Part shown: positions 32,603 through 41,037 of the stretch, one piece after another
How positions within the stretch are numbered: position 1 is the stretch's first letter
Layout of the letters: each line of letters starts with the position of its first letter
Assembly: GCA_964650315.1 (NCBI GenBank)
Contig: CAZYQE010000001.1
Coordinates: forward strand, 1-64,000
Source: CAJMSU01 sp964650315
GTDB taxonomy: Bacteria > Bacillota_I > Bacilli_A > RF39 > UBA660
Direction: 5' to 3'
Length of the DNA: 64,000 nucleotides
Position numbers and translations under genes: made by a program
Notes under the pieces: model-generated
Seen by the model: the letters and a program-made list of their open reading frames with translations, nothing else
What the model was told of the DNA's origin: nothing
Database searches by the model: none

Positions 32603-34369
32603 ATGTGTGGAATAATAGGATATATAGGTAAAAAGAGTCCTATAGATATTTTAATAGACGGTTTAAAAAACTTAGAATATAGAGGATATGATTCAGCTGG
32701 AATTGCTATTAAGAATGATAAAGAAGTACAGAAAGTTAAAAGTGTAGGTAAAATAGTTAATTTAGAAGAAAAAATTAATAATACTAAATTAATAGATTCT
32801 AATTTAGGTATTGCGCATACTAGATGGGCAACTCATGGAAGTCCAACTGAAGTAAATGCTCATCCTCATACAGTAGAAAATGTAACTATAGTACATAATG
32901 GTATTATAGAAAATGCAGAAGAATTAAGAGAAAAATTAATTAGTGAAGGAAATAAATTTAATAGTGAGACTGATACAGAAGTAGTTGCAGTTTTAATAAA
33001 TAAATATTATGAAGGTAATGAACTTGATGCTATTAAAAAAGCTTTAAAAGAAATTAAAGGTTCTTATGCATTAGGAATACTCTTTTCTGGTAGTGATAAA
33101 TTATATACTACTAGAAAAGATTCTCCATTAATAGTTGGTATTGGTAGTGATGAAAATTTTATTGCTTCTGATATTGCTGCTATAATCAACTATACTAATA
33201 AATATATGTTATTAGAAGAAGGAGAAATAGGAGAAATTACTAAAGATAAAGTAGTAATTTATAAAGATGATAAGGTTATAAATAAAGAAATATTAGAAAC
33301 AGATTTATCTGCAGATGCTAAAGATAAATGTGGATATGATCATTATATGTTAAAAGAAATAATGGAAGAACCTGTTGTATTAGAAAAAACTTTTAAACCA
33401 TATTTAAAAGATTTAAATCTATTACCAGATATAACTAAGTATGAAGAAATACATATAGTAGCTTGTGGTAGTGCTATGTACGCAGGATTAATTGGTAGTA
33501 GCTTACTAGAAGAGTTTGCTAATATTAGAGTATATGTAGAAGTAGCTAGTGAATATAGATATAAAAACATTATTTATAATAAGAAAACATTAGTAATATT
33601 AATTTCTCAATCTGGAGAAACTGCAGATACTATTGCAGCTATGAGAATGGCTAAAGATTCTAGTATTGATACTTTAGCTATTGTAAATGTAAAAACATCT
33701 ACTATTGCTAGAGAATCTGATAAACAGATATTTATAGAAGCAGGTCCAGAAATTGCAGTTGCTACTACTAAAGCATATATCTTACAAGCAGGTATTTTAT
33801 CTTTACTTGCATATAAAACTGCTAAAGATAAAAAATTAATTGATATAGATATTATAAAAGAAACTAAAAAACTACCTAGACTTTTAAAAGAAGTATTAGA
33901 TAGAAGAGAAGAGTATTTGAGTATTGCTAAAAGTATTTATAAAAAAGATAATATATTCTTTATAGGTAGAAAAATAGATTATTCTATTTGTATGGAAGGT
34001 AGTTTAAAATTAAAAGAAGTATCTTATATACATAGTGAAGCATACCAAGCAGGAGAATTAAAACATGGAACTATTTCTTTAATAAATGATGGATATCCAG
34101 TATTCGCAGTAGTTACTGATGATAAAATCAAAGATAAAACTATTTCTAATATAGAAGAAGTAATATCTAGAGGTGCAGATATAATAATTATTAGTACTGA
34201 AAAAATTGCTAATTATAAGAAACAAGTAATAGTACCTAAAATAAATAGTTTTATGCAACCATTGCTTGTAGTACCAACTTTACAGTTAATTGCCTATGAA
34301 GTAGCTAAGTTAAGAGACTGTGATATAGATAAACCAAAGAACTTAGCTAAAAGTGTTACAGTAGAATAA
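32603..34369 (+). CDS. glmS: Glutamine-fructose-6-phosphate aminotransferase
   Basis: The protein starts MCGIIGYIG with the catalytic Cys next to the initiator Met, then RGYDSAGIA, HTRWATHG and HNGIIEN of the glutaminase domain. Two SIS sugar-binding domains follow (CGSAMYAGL, SQSGETADT, IGRKIDYSICMEGSLKLKEV), and the end reads NLAKSVTVE. It makes glucosamine-6-phosphate for wall and glycan synthesis. The 588-residue length is slightly below the usual 600. It is controlled by the ribozyme upstream, and AAAGGAG precedes the ATG. Confidence 0.97.
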   Translation: MCGIIGYIGKKSPIDILIDGLKNLEYRGYDSAGIAIKNDKEVQKVKSVGKIVNLEEKINNTKLIDSNLGIAHTRWATHGSPTEVNAHPHTVENVTIVHNGIIENAEELREKLISEGNKFNSETDTEVVAVLINKYYEGNELDAIKKALKEIKGSYALGILFSGSDKLYTTRKDSPLIVGIGSDENFIASDIAAIINYTNKYMLLEEGEIGEITKDKVVIYKDDKVINKEILETDLSADAKDKCGYDHYMLKEIMEEPVVLEKTFKPYLKDLNLLPDITKYEEIHIVACGSAMYAGLIGSSLLEEFANIRVYVEVASEYRYKNIIYNKKTLVILISQSGETADTIAAMRMAKDSSIDTLAIVNVKTSTIARESDKQIFIEAGPEIAVATTKAYILQAGILSLLAYKTAKDKKLIDIDIIKETKKLPRLLKEVLDRREEYLSIAKSIYKKDNIFFIGRKIDYSICMEGSLKLKEVSYIHSEAYQAGELKHGTISLINDGYPVFAVVTDDKIKDKTISNIEEVISRGADIIIISTEKIANYKKQVIVPKINSFMQPLLVVPTLQLIAYEVAKLRDCDIDKPKNLAKSVTVE

Positions 34370-34396
34370 AAAGTGTAGAATTATCTACACTTTTTT
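34368..34396. terminator. Bidirectional terminator between glmS and cotJC
   Basis: AAAAAGTGTAGA pairs with TCTACACTTTTT across a four-base loop; both flanks are suitable for either strand. Confidence 0.88.
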
Positions 34397-35045
34397 ACAT
34401 GTTATTCATAAAATCATTATTCATTAAGAAGTTATCAATTATTGTATTATCCATAATATTGTTATTTATCATTTTATTATTAGGTTTATTATTTAATTTT
34501 TTTTCATAATATTCGAACAATTCCTTAAAACGATTAAAATGAACTATTTCTCTTTGTCTTAACCAAAGTAGTGGCCCTATAACATCTGGATCATTAGTTA
34601 GATCAATTAAGTTTTCATATACTGCTCTTGCTTTTTGTTCAGCAGCCATATCTTCAGAAATATCAGCTAATGGATCTCCAGTAGTTGCAAAATATGTAAC
34701 TGTAAATGGAACACCATTTGCATCAGTAGGGTATAATGCTTTATTATGTTCTGCATAATGAGTATCAAGTCCTGCTTCTTTTAATTCTTCAAGTGTTGCA
34801 TCTTTAGTTAATTGATATATCATAGTAGAAATCATTTCTATATGAGCTAACTCTTCAGTACCAATATCAGTAAGCAAAGCTTTACCTCTATTATCAGGCA
34901 TAGTATATCTTTGATTTAAATATCTAAGTGCTGCAGCTAACTCTCCATTAGAGCCTCCATACTGGGTAACTAAATACTTTGCCATTCTTAAATCTTTCTT
35001 CTTTATATTAACAGGATATTGTAATCTTTTACTATATTTAAACAT
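34395..35045 (-). CDS. cotJC: Spore coat protein CotJC, manganese-catalase-like
   Basis: The ferritin-like fold is recognisable from YPVNIKKKDLRMAKYLVTQY, then GSNGELAAALRYLNQR, TEELAHIEMISTMIYQ and RQREIVHFNRF. The Glu and ExxH residues of the di-manganese centre are in place (EELAHIE, REIVH). A Met/Asn-rich tail (about 25 residues) follows the catalase part. It overlaps cotJB by eight bases. In Bacillus the cotJ operon is expressed in the mother cell. Outside strict spore formers such genes may serve as plain peroxide-removing proteins. Confidence 0.92.
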   Translation of the reverse strand: MFKYSKRLQYPVNIKKKDLRMAKYLVTQYGGSNGELAAALRYLNQRYTMPDNRGKALLTDIGTEELAHIEMISTMIYQLTKDATLEELKEAGLDTHYAEHNKALYPTDANGVPFTVTYFATTGDPLADISEDMAAEQKARAVYENLIDLTNDPDVIGPLLWLRQREIVHFNRFKELFEYYEKKLNNKPNNKMINNNIMDNTIIDNFLMNNDFMNNM

Positions 35046-35442
35046 TAAACTTCTCCTCCCATGGCCATATTCCTTCTACCCAATTAAAAGGGATTTTATC
35101 TAAATACTTACTATCAGTATTTAATGCTCCAAATCTTTTCTCATACTCATTAGTTAATTCTCTACATTTGTTTTCATAATCATTAAATAAAGTTAAAATA
35201 CCATTATCATTAGGATTTAAATCTAAATAAAGTTTTAACTCATGAGCTGCAAAAGATACTTTTGATAAATCTAATAATAATCTTTCTCTATCATTTTTAG
35301 GTTTTAATACTTCAGGTTTATAATTTTTATATTGATCATATAAATTACTAAACATATTACCATTATTATATCCAACAGTAGGGTTAAACAATTCAGGTCT
35401 ACTTTCTCTAAACATATTATTATTTATATAATAGTTATACAT
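35038..35442 (-). CDS. cotJB: Spore coat protein CotJB with CotJA-like N-terminal extension
   Basis: Residues about 50-134 match CotJB: RERLLLDLSKVSFAAHELKL, then YLDLNPNDNGILTLFNDYE and the end FNWVEGIWPWE. The first 50 residues (PTVGYNNGNMFSNLYDQYKN) resemble the short CotJA peptide, so the usual CotJA and CotJB seem to be fused. GGAGATAATT precedes the start on the minus strand. A CATATACCT box about 40 bases upstream could be a sporulation sigma -10, but this is weak. Confidence 0.82.
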   Translation of the reverse strand: MYNYYINNNMFRESRPELFNPTVGYNNGNMFSNLYDQYKNYKPEVLKPKNDRERLLLDLSKVSFAAHELKLYLDLNPNDNGILTLFNDYENKCRELTNEYEKRFGALNTDSKYLDKIPFNWVEGIWPWEEKFNV

Positions 35443-35563
35443 AATTATCTCCTTTCAATTTAATTTATTCTAAATAGGTATATGTGTATAGTTAAATACC
35501 TAATATTTAAAAACACTTGCTTTTTTTTGTTAAATATAATAAAATAAAAAAGTCAAGTTATAT

Positions 35564-35640
35564 GGCGCCGTTGGTGAAGTGGTTAACACGCTAGTTTGTG
35601 GCACTAGTACGCAAGGGTTCGATCCCCTTACGACGCCCCA
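35564..35640 (+). tRNA. tRNA-His (anticodon GTG)
   Basis: The cloverleaf has a CTAGT/ACTAG anticodon stem around TTGTGGC, a GGTTCGATCC T arm and an encoded CCA end. An extra 5' G pairs with C73, the mark of tRNA-His. The acceptor stem has one C-A mismatch at pair 4-69. It is the only tRNA in the window. Confidence 0.96.
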
Positions 35641-35653
35641 TTTTTTATAAATT

Positions 35654-35682
35654 AATCGAACTTTAATAGTTCGATTTTTTTA
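35654..35682 (+). terminator. Terminator after tRNA-His
   Basis: AATCGAACT pairs with AGTTCGATT around five bases, then seven T. Confidence 0.88.
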
Positions 35683-35784
35683 TTAGAAAAACACTTTACA
35701 TTAATATACATTTTTAAAAAAATAAGTCTTGTAAATACACGTAAACAGTGTTAGTATAAAAGTGTAAAGTAGGAGAGTGAAGAT

Positions 35785-37014
35785 ATGAAAAAAAGAATAA
35801 AAATGATATTAACAATTATAATAACGTTTGCATTTTTTATACCAAATGTGCACGCTGCCAATTTATTAACAGGAACAGGAAACTGGGAATCGTTTTTTAA
35901 TGAATGGTTTCAATCTGAAGGAACTATTACTTCAACTACACCAAATGGTTTCACTATTGATGCTTCATCCATTGGAACATATCAATGGCCAAGTTCAGAT
36001 TTTGGCTTTGGAGCGCAAGCAAAATTATTTAATAAAAGCATTAGTTTAACAAAAGGAAAATTTTATACATATAATGCAACAATAAAATCTGATAAAGATA
36101 GAAAAATATTTATTAAAATAACTGATATAGAAAAAAATCCAGAAACAAATCAATATGAAGATATAGATAATGTAATGTTAGAAAAATGGGTCACATTACA
36201 AGCGGGTGTAGAATATAATTTAAATGAAACATTTATGGCAACTTCAAACATTAAACGAATTAGTATGTATTATGCTATAGGTTTTAATGGTCAGGATTCA
36301 GCTGCAGTTAATTCTGCAAACAAAATAGAAGTTAATAATATAAATATTGATGAAACAAATGTTAATATTAAAGATTTAGAACATACAACTCTTCAAAAAA
36401 ATAGTGTAAATACTAAGTATTCATATAATAATATATTTGGAATTCAAACTACTGAAATAGTAGATTATAAAGGACAAGAACATCTTAAACTTACTTTAAA
36501 TAAGGATAATGCTTCTAGTATAAAAGTTAATAGTAAATCAGTTGCGTTACAGAAAGATGGTTATATAGTATATATTCCTATTAGTGAATTAGATAATGAA
36601 TATAATGATGTTATAGTTTATGCAAAATCAAGATTTGAAGGAAAAGAAATGATTTTAGCTAGAACTTCAGTTATAAATAGTAATATACCAGATTATAGAA
36701 ATCAAAAGATAAATGAAGTATCTCAATATGAAAACAATAATAATAGTGATAAACAAAATAGTTTAATAGAAAAAGCTAAAAGAGATATAGAAAATGCTGC
36801 TAGTAAAACAGATATAGATAAAATCTTTAACACATTCAAAAATCAATATTATGGAAAAGACGAGATCAATACAATACCTCTTACAGGTAATAGTAAAGAA
36901 GAAGATGTAAATAACAATCCATTAACTAAAGATAATATTTTATTCTATTTTATAACACTATTATTTGGTATTATAGGATTAAGATTAGTAACTAAAGTAA
37001 CAAGAAAAAATTAA
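35785..37014 (+). CDS. Secreted surface protein with C-terminal membrane anchor
   Basis: A signal peptide (MKKRIKMILTIIITFAFFIP, cleavage near NVHAA) leads to a carbohydrate-binding-like domain of about 180 residues (LLTGTGNWESFFNEWFQ, later YTYNATIKSDKDRKIFIKI). The last 45 residues read NNPLTKDN, a membrane helix, then VTRKN. That end looks like a sorting signal of the NPxTGD type with K in place of G-D, so anchoring may be by the helix rather than by a sortase. AGGAGAGTGA precedes the ATG. The ligand is unknown. Confidence 0.8.
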   Translation: MKKRIKMILTIIITFAFFIPNVHAANLLTGTGNWESFFNEWFQSEGTITSTTPNGFTIDASSIGTYQWPSSDFGFGAQAKLFNKSISLTKGKFYTYNATIKSDKDRKIFIKITDIEKNPETNQYEDIDNVMLEKWVTLQAGVEYNLNETFMATSNIKRISMYYAIGFNGQDSAAVNSANKIEVNNINIDETNVNIKDLEHTTLQKNSVNTKYSYNNIFGIQTTEIVDYKGQEHLKLTLNKDNASSIKVNSKSVALQKDGYIVYIPISELDNEYNDVIVYAKSRFEGKEMILARTSVINSNIPDYRNQKINEVSQYENNNNSDKQNSLIEKAKRDIENAASKTDIDKIFNTFKNQYYGKDEINTIPLTGNSKEEDVNNNPLTKDNILFYFITLLFGIIGLRLVTKVTRKN

Positions 37015-37038
37015 AGCATTAATATAATGCTTTTTTTT
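37013..37038 (+). terminator. Terminator after the surface protein, fused to a promoter
   Basis: AAAGCATT pairs with AATGCTTT; the eight-T run leads straight into TGGTATAAT (37040-37048). Confidence 0.88.
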
Positions 37039-37069
37039 ATGGTATAATAAAGAAAAAAAGAGGTGTAAT

Positions 37070-37891
37070 ATGAAAATATTAATAAAAATAGGTAAATTCT
37101 TAGTTAATTGTACTTTATCAGTATTATTAATTATGCTTATACTTAGTATTACTTTAGATAAAGTAATTACCAAAGATTTACTTACAAACTTCTTAGTAGA
37201 AAAAATATCTAATGAAACAACAGAAGTAATAGATAAAAATTTTAACAACTTAGATAAACAAAAAATAAATAAAATAAATGGAGATATTAAGAAGAATAAA
37301 GCTATTAATAATGCAATAGAAAAGTATGCTAGAAATACTATAAATATAATGGCTTCAGATAGACCATATGATATTAATTTATTAAATGAAGCTAAATCTA
37401 TTATCAAAGAAAATAAATCTATTCTTGAAGAAGACTATAATATAAAAATTACTGATAAACAAATAGATGAAGAAATGGAAAAACTAGATAAAGAATTTAA
37501 ACTAAATGATTATTATAATAATCTAGTTAAAGATACATCTAAAAATATATCTAAAGAACAAAAAGATGCTTTAAAACTATATAAAACAATTACAAGTACT
37601 AAGTTTATTATAATAGATATAATACTTATATTAATATTATTAATAATAATTGCTATATATAATAAATCATTCTATAAATGGTTAAAGAATCTAGGTGTTT
37701 CAGGCATATCTGCATCAATTATAAATATAGTACTATTTATTATATTTACACTAGTAATTAATAGTTATTCTAAAGATGTTAATTTAAAAATAATAAACTC
37801 TATAACAATACCTATAATATTCTTAATATATTCTATTTTAATGTATATAGTTTATTATTTAATAAATAGAAAGAAACAACTAAATAAATAA
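37070..37891 (+). CDS. Unknown membrane protein with outer helical domain
   Basis: One helix near residues 12-32 is followed by about 140 charged, helical residues, then three helices close together (IIIDIILILILLIIIAIY first) and a basic tail NRKKQLNK. The outer domain sits between helix one and two. I do not recognise the family. AGAGGTGTAAT precedes the ATG. Confidence 0.7.
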   Translation: MKILIKIGKFLVNCTLSVLLIMLILSITLDKVITKDLLTNFLVEKISNETTEVIDKNFNNLDKQKINKINGDIKKNKAINNAIEKYARNTINIMASDRPYDINLLNEAKSIIKENKSILEEDYNIKITDKQIDEEMEKLDKEFKLNDYYNNLVKDTSKNISKEQKDALKLYKTITSTKFIIIDIILILILLIIIAIYNKSFYKWLKNLGVSGISASIINIVLFIIFTLVINSYSKDVNLKIINSITIPIIFLIYSILMYIVYYLINRKKQLNK

Positions 37892-37899
37892 CTTTACAT

Positions 37900-37934
37900 A
37901 TAATTGTCACTTAAAAGTGTCAATTATTTTTTTG
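37900..37934 (+). terminator. Terminator ahead of the CHAP gene
   Basis: ATAATTG and CACTT pair with AAGTG and CAATTAT with one T-T mismatch, followed by seven T. Confidence 0.75.
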
Positions 37935-37981
37935 TATAAATAATGTGTGCTAAAATTATATTAGGAATGTAGGTGATTATT

Positions 37982-38686
37982 ATGGCAGCAACATTTAATA
38001 ATAGAAAAGTTGATTTCAGTAAAGTTAGTCCAACGAAGAAAAAAAGTGCAAAAAAAATAAGTTCAACACTATTTAAATATAGAGAAGATGCAAAAGGTAA
38101 ATATGTAGTGACTAGGGAAAAAGAAACGGAAATTGTTCCTGTAAAAATATATATAAAAAAATTTAAGGAAGAACCTAATTATTATAATGATCATATAAGA
38201 GATTTTGTAGAATTAGGAAAAGATCAATTAAAAAGTAGTAATTTAGATAGAGATAAAGCTCACTTTAATAAATATCAAAACCTGCTTAATTTAAATCCAA
38301 AAGATGGTGATGATTGGTGTGCGGCTTTTGTATCTTGGTGTGCAAGAAATGCTAATATACCGGAAAGTGTTATACCTAGTAATGCTGGAGTTAGACATTT
38401 CTATGATTATTTTGTTAATCAAGGAAATGGTGAATATCATACAATAGATTCTAATTATAATCCACAACCTGGAGATTTAATGATTTGGTATAATCATGAA
38501 AATAAAGATGATAGATCGCATATAGGTATAGTAGAAAAATTTGAGGATGGTAAAATAACTACTGTAGAAGGTAATATAGAAACTAAAAGAGGAGATAGTA
38601 CAGTAGGAAGAGTTACATATGACAGAGATAATTTAGGCTGTAATGGATTTATTACACCAAATTATCCACCATTACATCCAGAATAA
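37982..38686 (+). CDS. CHAP-domain amidase with a non-Sec N-terminal domain
   Basis: Residues about 75-234 form a CHAP domain with Cys113 in GDDWCAAFVSWCARNA, the His in RSHIGIVEKF and a following Glu-Asn-type residue in VEGNIET. CHAP enzymes cut peptidoglycan cross-bridges or stems. There is no signal peptide; instead the first 55 residues (TFNNRKVDFSKV, KKKSAKKISSTL, EIVPVKI) match the start of the protein at 54668. An outer-wall enzyme without a Sec signal needs another route, and type VII secretion is a candidate. Start at 37982 follows TAGGTGATTATT; the upstream GTG is inside that site. Confidence 0.85.
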   Translation: MAATFNNRKVDFSKVSPTKKKSAKKISSTLFKYREDAKGKYVVTREKETEIVPVKIYIKKFKEEPNYYNDHIRDFVELGKDQLKSSNLDRDKAHFNKYQNLLNLNPKDGDDWCAAFVSWCARNANIPESVIPSNAGVRHFYDYFVNQGNGEYHTIDSNYNPQPGDLMIWYNHENKDDRSHIGIVEKFEDGKITTVEGNIETKRGDSTVGRVTYDRDNLGCNGFITPNYPPLHPE

Positions 38687-38706
38687 TAATTTAAAATCTA
38701 ATTTAG

Positions 38707-38730
38707 AATACTATCTTAGTATTTTTTTTT
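38707..38730 (+). terminator. Terminator after the CHAP gene
   Basis: AATACTA pairs with TAGTATT across TCT, then T-run. The last two T belong to the htpG -35 box. Confidence 0.85.
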
Positions 38731-38757
38731 GACAGTTAATTGAGTAAATGTTATAAC
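38729..38757 (+). promoter_or_regulatory. Promoter of htpG
   Basis: TTGACA and TATAAC are separated by 17 bases. No CIRCE element is seen here. Confidence 0.8.
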
Positions 38758-38788
38758 TAAATAGTAGTGTTTTAAGGAGAGTGATTAT

Positions 38789-40672
38789 ATGCGTAAAAAA
38801 CAATTTAAGTCAGAATCTAAAAGATTATTAGATTTAATGATTAATTCAATTTATACTAATAAAGATATATTTTTAAGAGAGTTAATTTCTAATGCAAGTG
38901 ATGCACTTGATAAACTATACTATAGATCTTTAACTGATAAAAAGATTAAAGTAAAAAAAGAAAAATTAGAGATTAATATATCTTTTTCTAAAGAAGATAG
39001 AATAATTACTGTATCTGATACTGGATGTGGTATGACTAAAGAAGAATTAGAAAACAATTTAGGAACTATCGCAACTAGTGGATCACTAGCTTTTAAAGAG
39101 AAAATGACAGAAAAAGAAAAAGTAGATATTATAGGTCAATTTGGAGTAGGTTTTTATAGTGCATTTATGGTTAGTGATGGAATAGAAGTTATATCTAAAT
39201 CAGTAGATGAAGATAAAGCTCATAGATGGTTTAGTGAAGGAGTAGAAGGTTATACTATTGAAGAAGTAGATAAAGATGATGTTGGTACAACTATATCTAT
39301 ACATATTAAACCTGATACTGATGAAGATAATTATTCAGAATATTTAGATGAATATAAATTAACTAATTTAATAAAAAAATATTCAGATTATATTGCTTAT
39401 CCAATAAAGATGGAAGTAGTTAAACATGAGTTAGTAGATGAAAAAGAAAATAAATATGAAGATAAAAAAGAAGTAGAAACTATAAATAGTATGGTTCCTT
39501 TATGGAAGAAGAATAAGAAAGATGTTAAAGATGAAGAATATAATAATTTCTATATGGATAAATTTAATGATTTTGATAAACCATTAAAAGTAATACAAAC
39601 ATCAGTAGAAGGAATGACTACATATAAAGCATTATTATTTATACCATCTCATGCACCACATGATTATTTTCAAAAAGAATATGAAAAAGGATTAAGCTTA
39701 TATACTAGTGGAGTATTAATAATGGATAAATGTAGTGAACTATTACCAGATTATTTCAGTTTTGTAAAAGGTGTAGTAGATACAGAAGATTTATCTTTAA
39801 ATATTTCAAGAGAAATATTACAAAAATCTCATAGTTTGAATTTAATTGCTAAAAATGTTGAATCTAAAATAAGAAAAGAATTAGAAACTATGTTAAAGGA
39901 AGATAGAGATAAATATATAGAATTCTTTAAGACATTTGGAGTGCAACTTAAGTATGGTGTTTATAATAACTATGGTGCTGATAAAGATAAACTACAAGAT
40001 TTGATTATGTTTTATTCAGCAAAAAAAGAAAAATTAATTACACTTTCTGAATATGTAGAAAAAATGAAGAAAGATCAAGATAAAATATATTACGCAGTTG
40101 GTTCATCTGTATCCAAAGTAGATAAATTACCACAAGTAGAAAGAGTCAAAGATAAAGGATATGATATCCTATATTTAACTGATTATGTAGATGAGTTTGC
40201 TATAACTGCAATAAGTGAATATGACAAAAAGAAATTTGCTAATGTAGAAAGTGAAGATTTAGATTTAGAAACAAAAGAAGAAAAAGATAAAACAGAAAAA
40301 TTAAATAAAGATAATTCTAAATTATTAGATGCTATGAAAGATGAAATTAAAGAAGTTAGTGAAGTTAAATTTACTAATAAATTAAAATCTCATCCAGTAT
40401 GTTTAACTAGTAAAGGTGATGTATCTATAGAGATGCAAAAAGTATTTGATGCTATGCCTAATGAAATGGGTATTAAAGCAGAAACAATCCTAGAAATTAA
40501 TGAGAATCATCCAATTACTAAGAAATTACAAGAATTATATAAATCTAATAAAGATGAATTTATTAATTATACTAAAATACTTTATAGTGAAGCTAAAATA
40601 ATAGCAGGATTACCACTTGATAATCCTACAGAAATATCTAATTTAATATGTGATGTAATTTCTAAAAAGTAG
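38789..40672 (+). CDS. htpG: Molecular chaperone HtpG (Hsp90)
   Basis: The GHKL ATPase motifs are clear: LRELISNASDALDKL near residue 30, DTGCGMTKEEL near 80 and GQFGVGFYSAFMV near 115. The middle domain has YTSGVLIMDKCSELLPDYFS and NISREILQ, with the catalytic Arg. The C-terminal dimerisation domain is present; total length is the usual 627. AAGGAGAGTGAT precedes the ATG. It stands alone with its own promoter. Confidence 0.97.
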   Translation: MRKKQFKSESKRLLDLMINSIYTNKDIFLRELISNASDALDKLYYRSLTDKKIKVKKEKLEINISFSKEDRIITVSDTGCGMTKEELENNLGTIATSGSLAFKEKMTEKEKVDIIGQFGVGFYSAFMVSDGIEVISKSVDEDKAHRWFSEGVEGYTIEEVDKDDVGTTISIHIKPDTDEDNYSEYLDEYKLTNLIKKYSDYIAYPIKMEVVKHELVDEKENKYEDKKEVETINSMVPLWKKNKKDVKDEEYNNFYMDKFNDFDKPLKVIQTSVEGMTTYKALLFIPSHAPHDYFQKEYEKGLSLYTSGVLIMDKCSELLPDYFSFVKGVVDTEDLSLNISREILQKSHSLNLIAKNVESKIRKELETMLKEDRDKYIEFFKTFGVQLKYGVYNNYGADKDKLQDLIMFYSAKKEKLITLSEYVEKMKKDQDKIYYAVGSSVSKVDKLPQVERVKDKGYDILYLTDYVDEFAITAISEYDKKKFANVESEDLDLETKEEKDKTEKLNKDNSKLLDAMKDEIKEVSEVKFTNKLKSHPVCLTSKGDVSIEMQKVFDAMPNEMGIKAETILEINENHPITKKLQELYKSNKDEFINYTKILYSEAKIIAGLPLDNPTEISNLICDVISKK

Positions 40673-40701
40673 TTGAATAGTTTACATTTATATGATATAT
40701 T
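40673..40701 (+). promoter_or_regulatory. Promoter of the antisense RNA, type I locus 2
   Basis: TTGAAT and TATATT are separated by 17 bases; start is expected near 40708, at the TAGGAATACTT element. Confidence 0.7.
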
Positions 40702-40707
40702 CAATTT

Positions 40708-40795
40708 AGGAATACTTGACCCCCTGAAATGGTTAGGTTCCAAATTAATTGGTGACTCTAATCATTCTTGGAAGGATGATTAGGGTCTTTTTTTA
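40708..40795 (+). ncRNA. Putative antitoxin RNA of par/fst-like locus 2
   Basis: The RNA of about 88 bases begins with GGAATACTTGACC and ends in the terminator GACTCTAATCAT/ATGATTAGGGTC followed by seven T, which lies over the 3' end of the toxin gene. It carries ACCCCCTGA (40719-40727), repeated in direct orientation at 40877-40885 in the toxin leader, so the two convergent RNAs are complementary there as well as at the tail. This is the par arrangement, seen a second time in this window. Confidence 0.68.
40754..40794 (+). terminator. Terminator of antitoxin RNA 2
   Basis: GACTCTAATCAT pairs with ATGATTAGGGTC, with a TCT/AGG-flanked TGGA loop and one G-T pair, then seven T. Confidence 0.88.
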
Positions 40796-40859
40796 TCTCA
40801 AAAACTATTACTAGTTTTATATGAAGATTAAGACAAATTGAGATTATCAATTTATTCAT
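40758..40859 (-). CDS. Small hydrophobic peptide, putative type I toxin 2
   Basis: The 33-residue peptide starts MNKLIISICLNLHIKLVIVF and ends EIKKDPNHPSKND: one membrane segment with a charged tail, as in Fst/TxpA-type toxins (TxpA also has a KKDxHP stretch after its helix). CTGGAGGTGATATT precedes the ATG. The leader begins with TAGGAATACTT on the minus strand at 40922. The promoter upstream of it is not clear: TAATAA could be the -10. Confidence 0.7.
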   Translation of the reverse strand: MNKLIISICLNLHIKLVIVFEIKKDPNHPSKND

Positions 40860-40956
40860 AATATCACCTCCAGGGAACCCCCTGAGTGCTGATAGAATGA
40901 AACCTAACCATAAGTATTCCTACTTTATTATTTGAAAAAAGTTATAACTATCCTTT

Positions 40957-40983
40957 AAGATAATCAAAAAGATTATCTTTTTT
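40957..40983 (+). terminator. Hairpin with T-run ahead of the SDR gene
   Basis: AAGATAATC pairs with GATTATCTT across five A, followed by four further T. It shields the SDR gene from locus 2. Confidence 0.75.
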
Positions 40984-41037
40984 ACTTGGAAAATAATTAT
41001 AAAATGTTATAATGAATAATAGAAGGGTGTTGATAAT

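Noticed and set aside
36985..37407. Minus-strand open frame of 140 residues
   Set aside because: It crosses a terminator and the start of the plus-strand membrane-protein gene and has no ribosome site.
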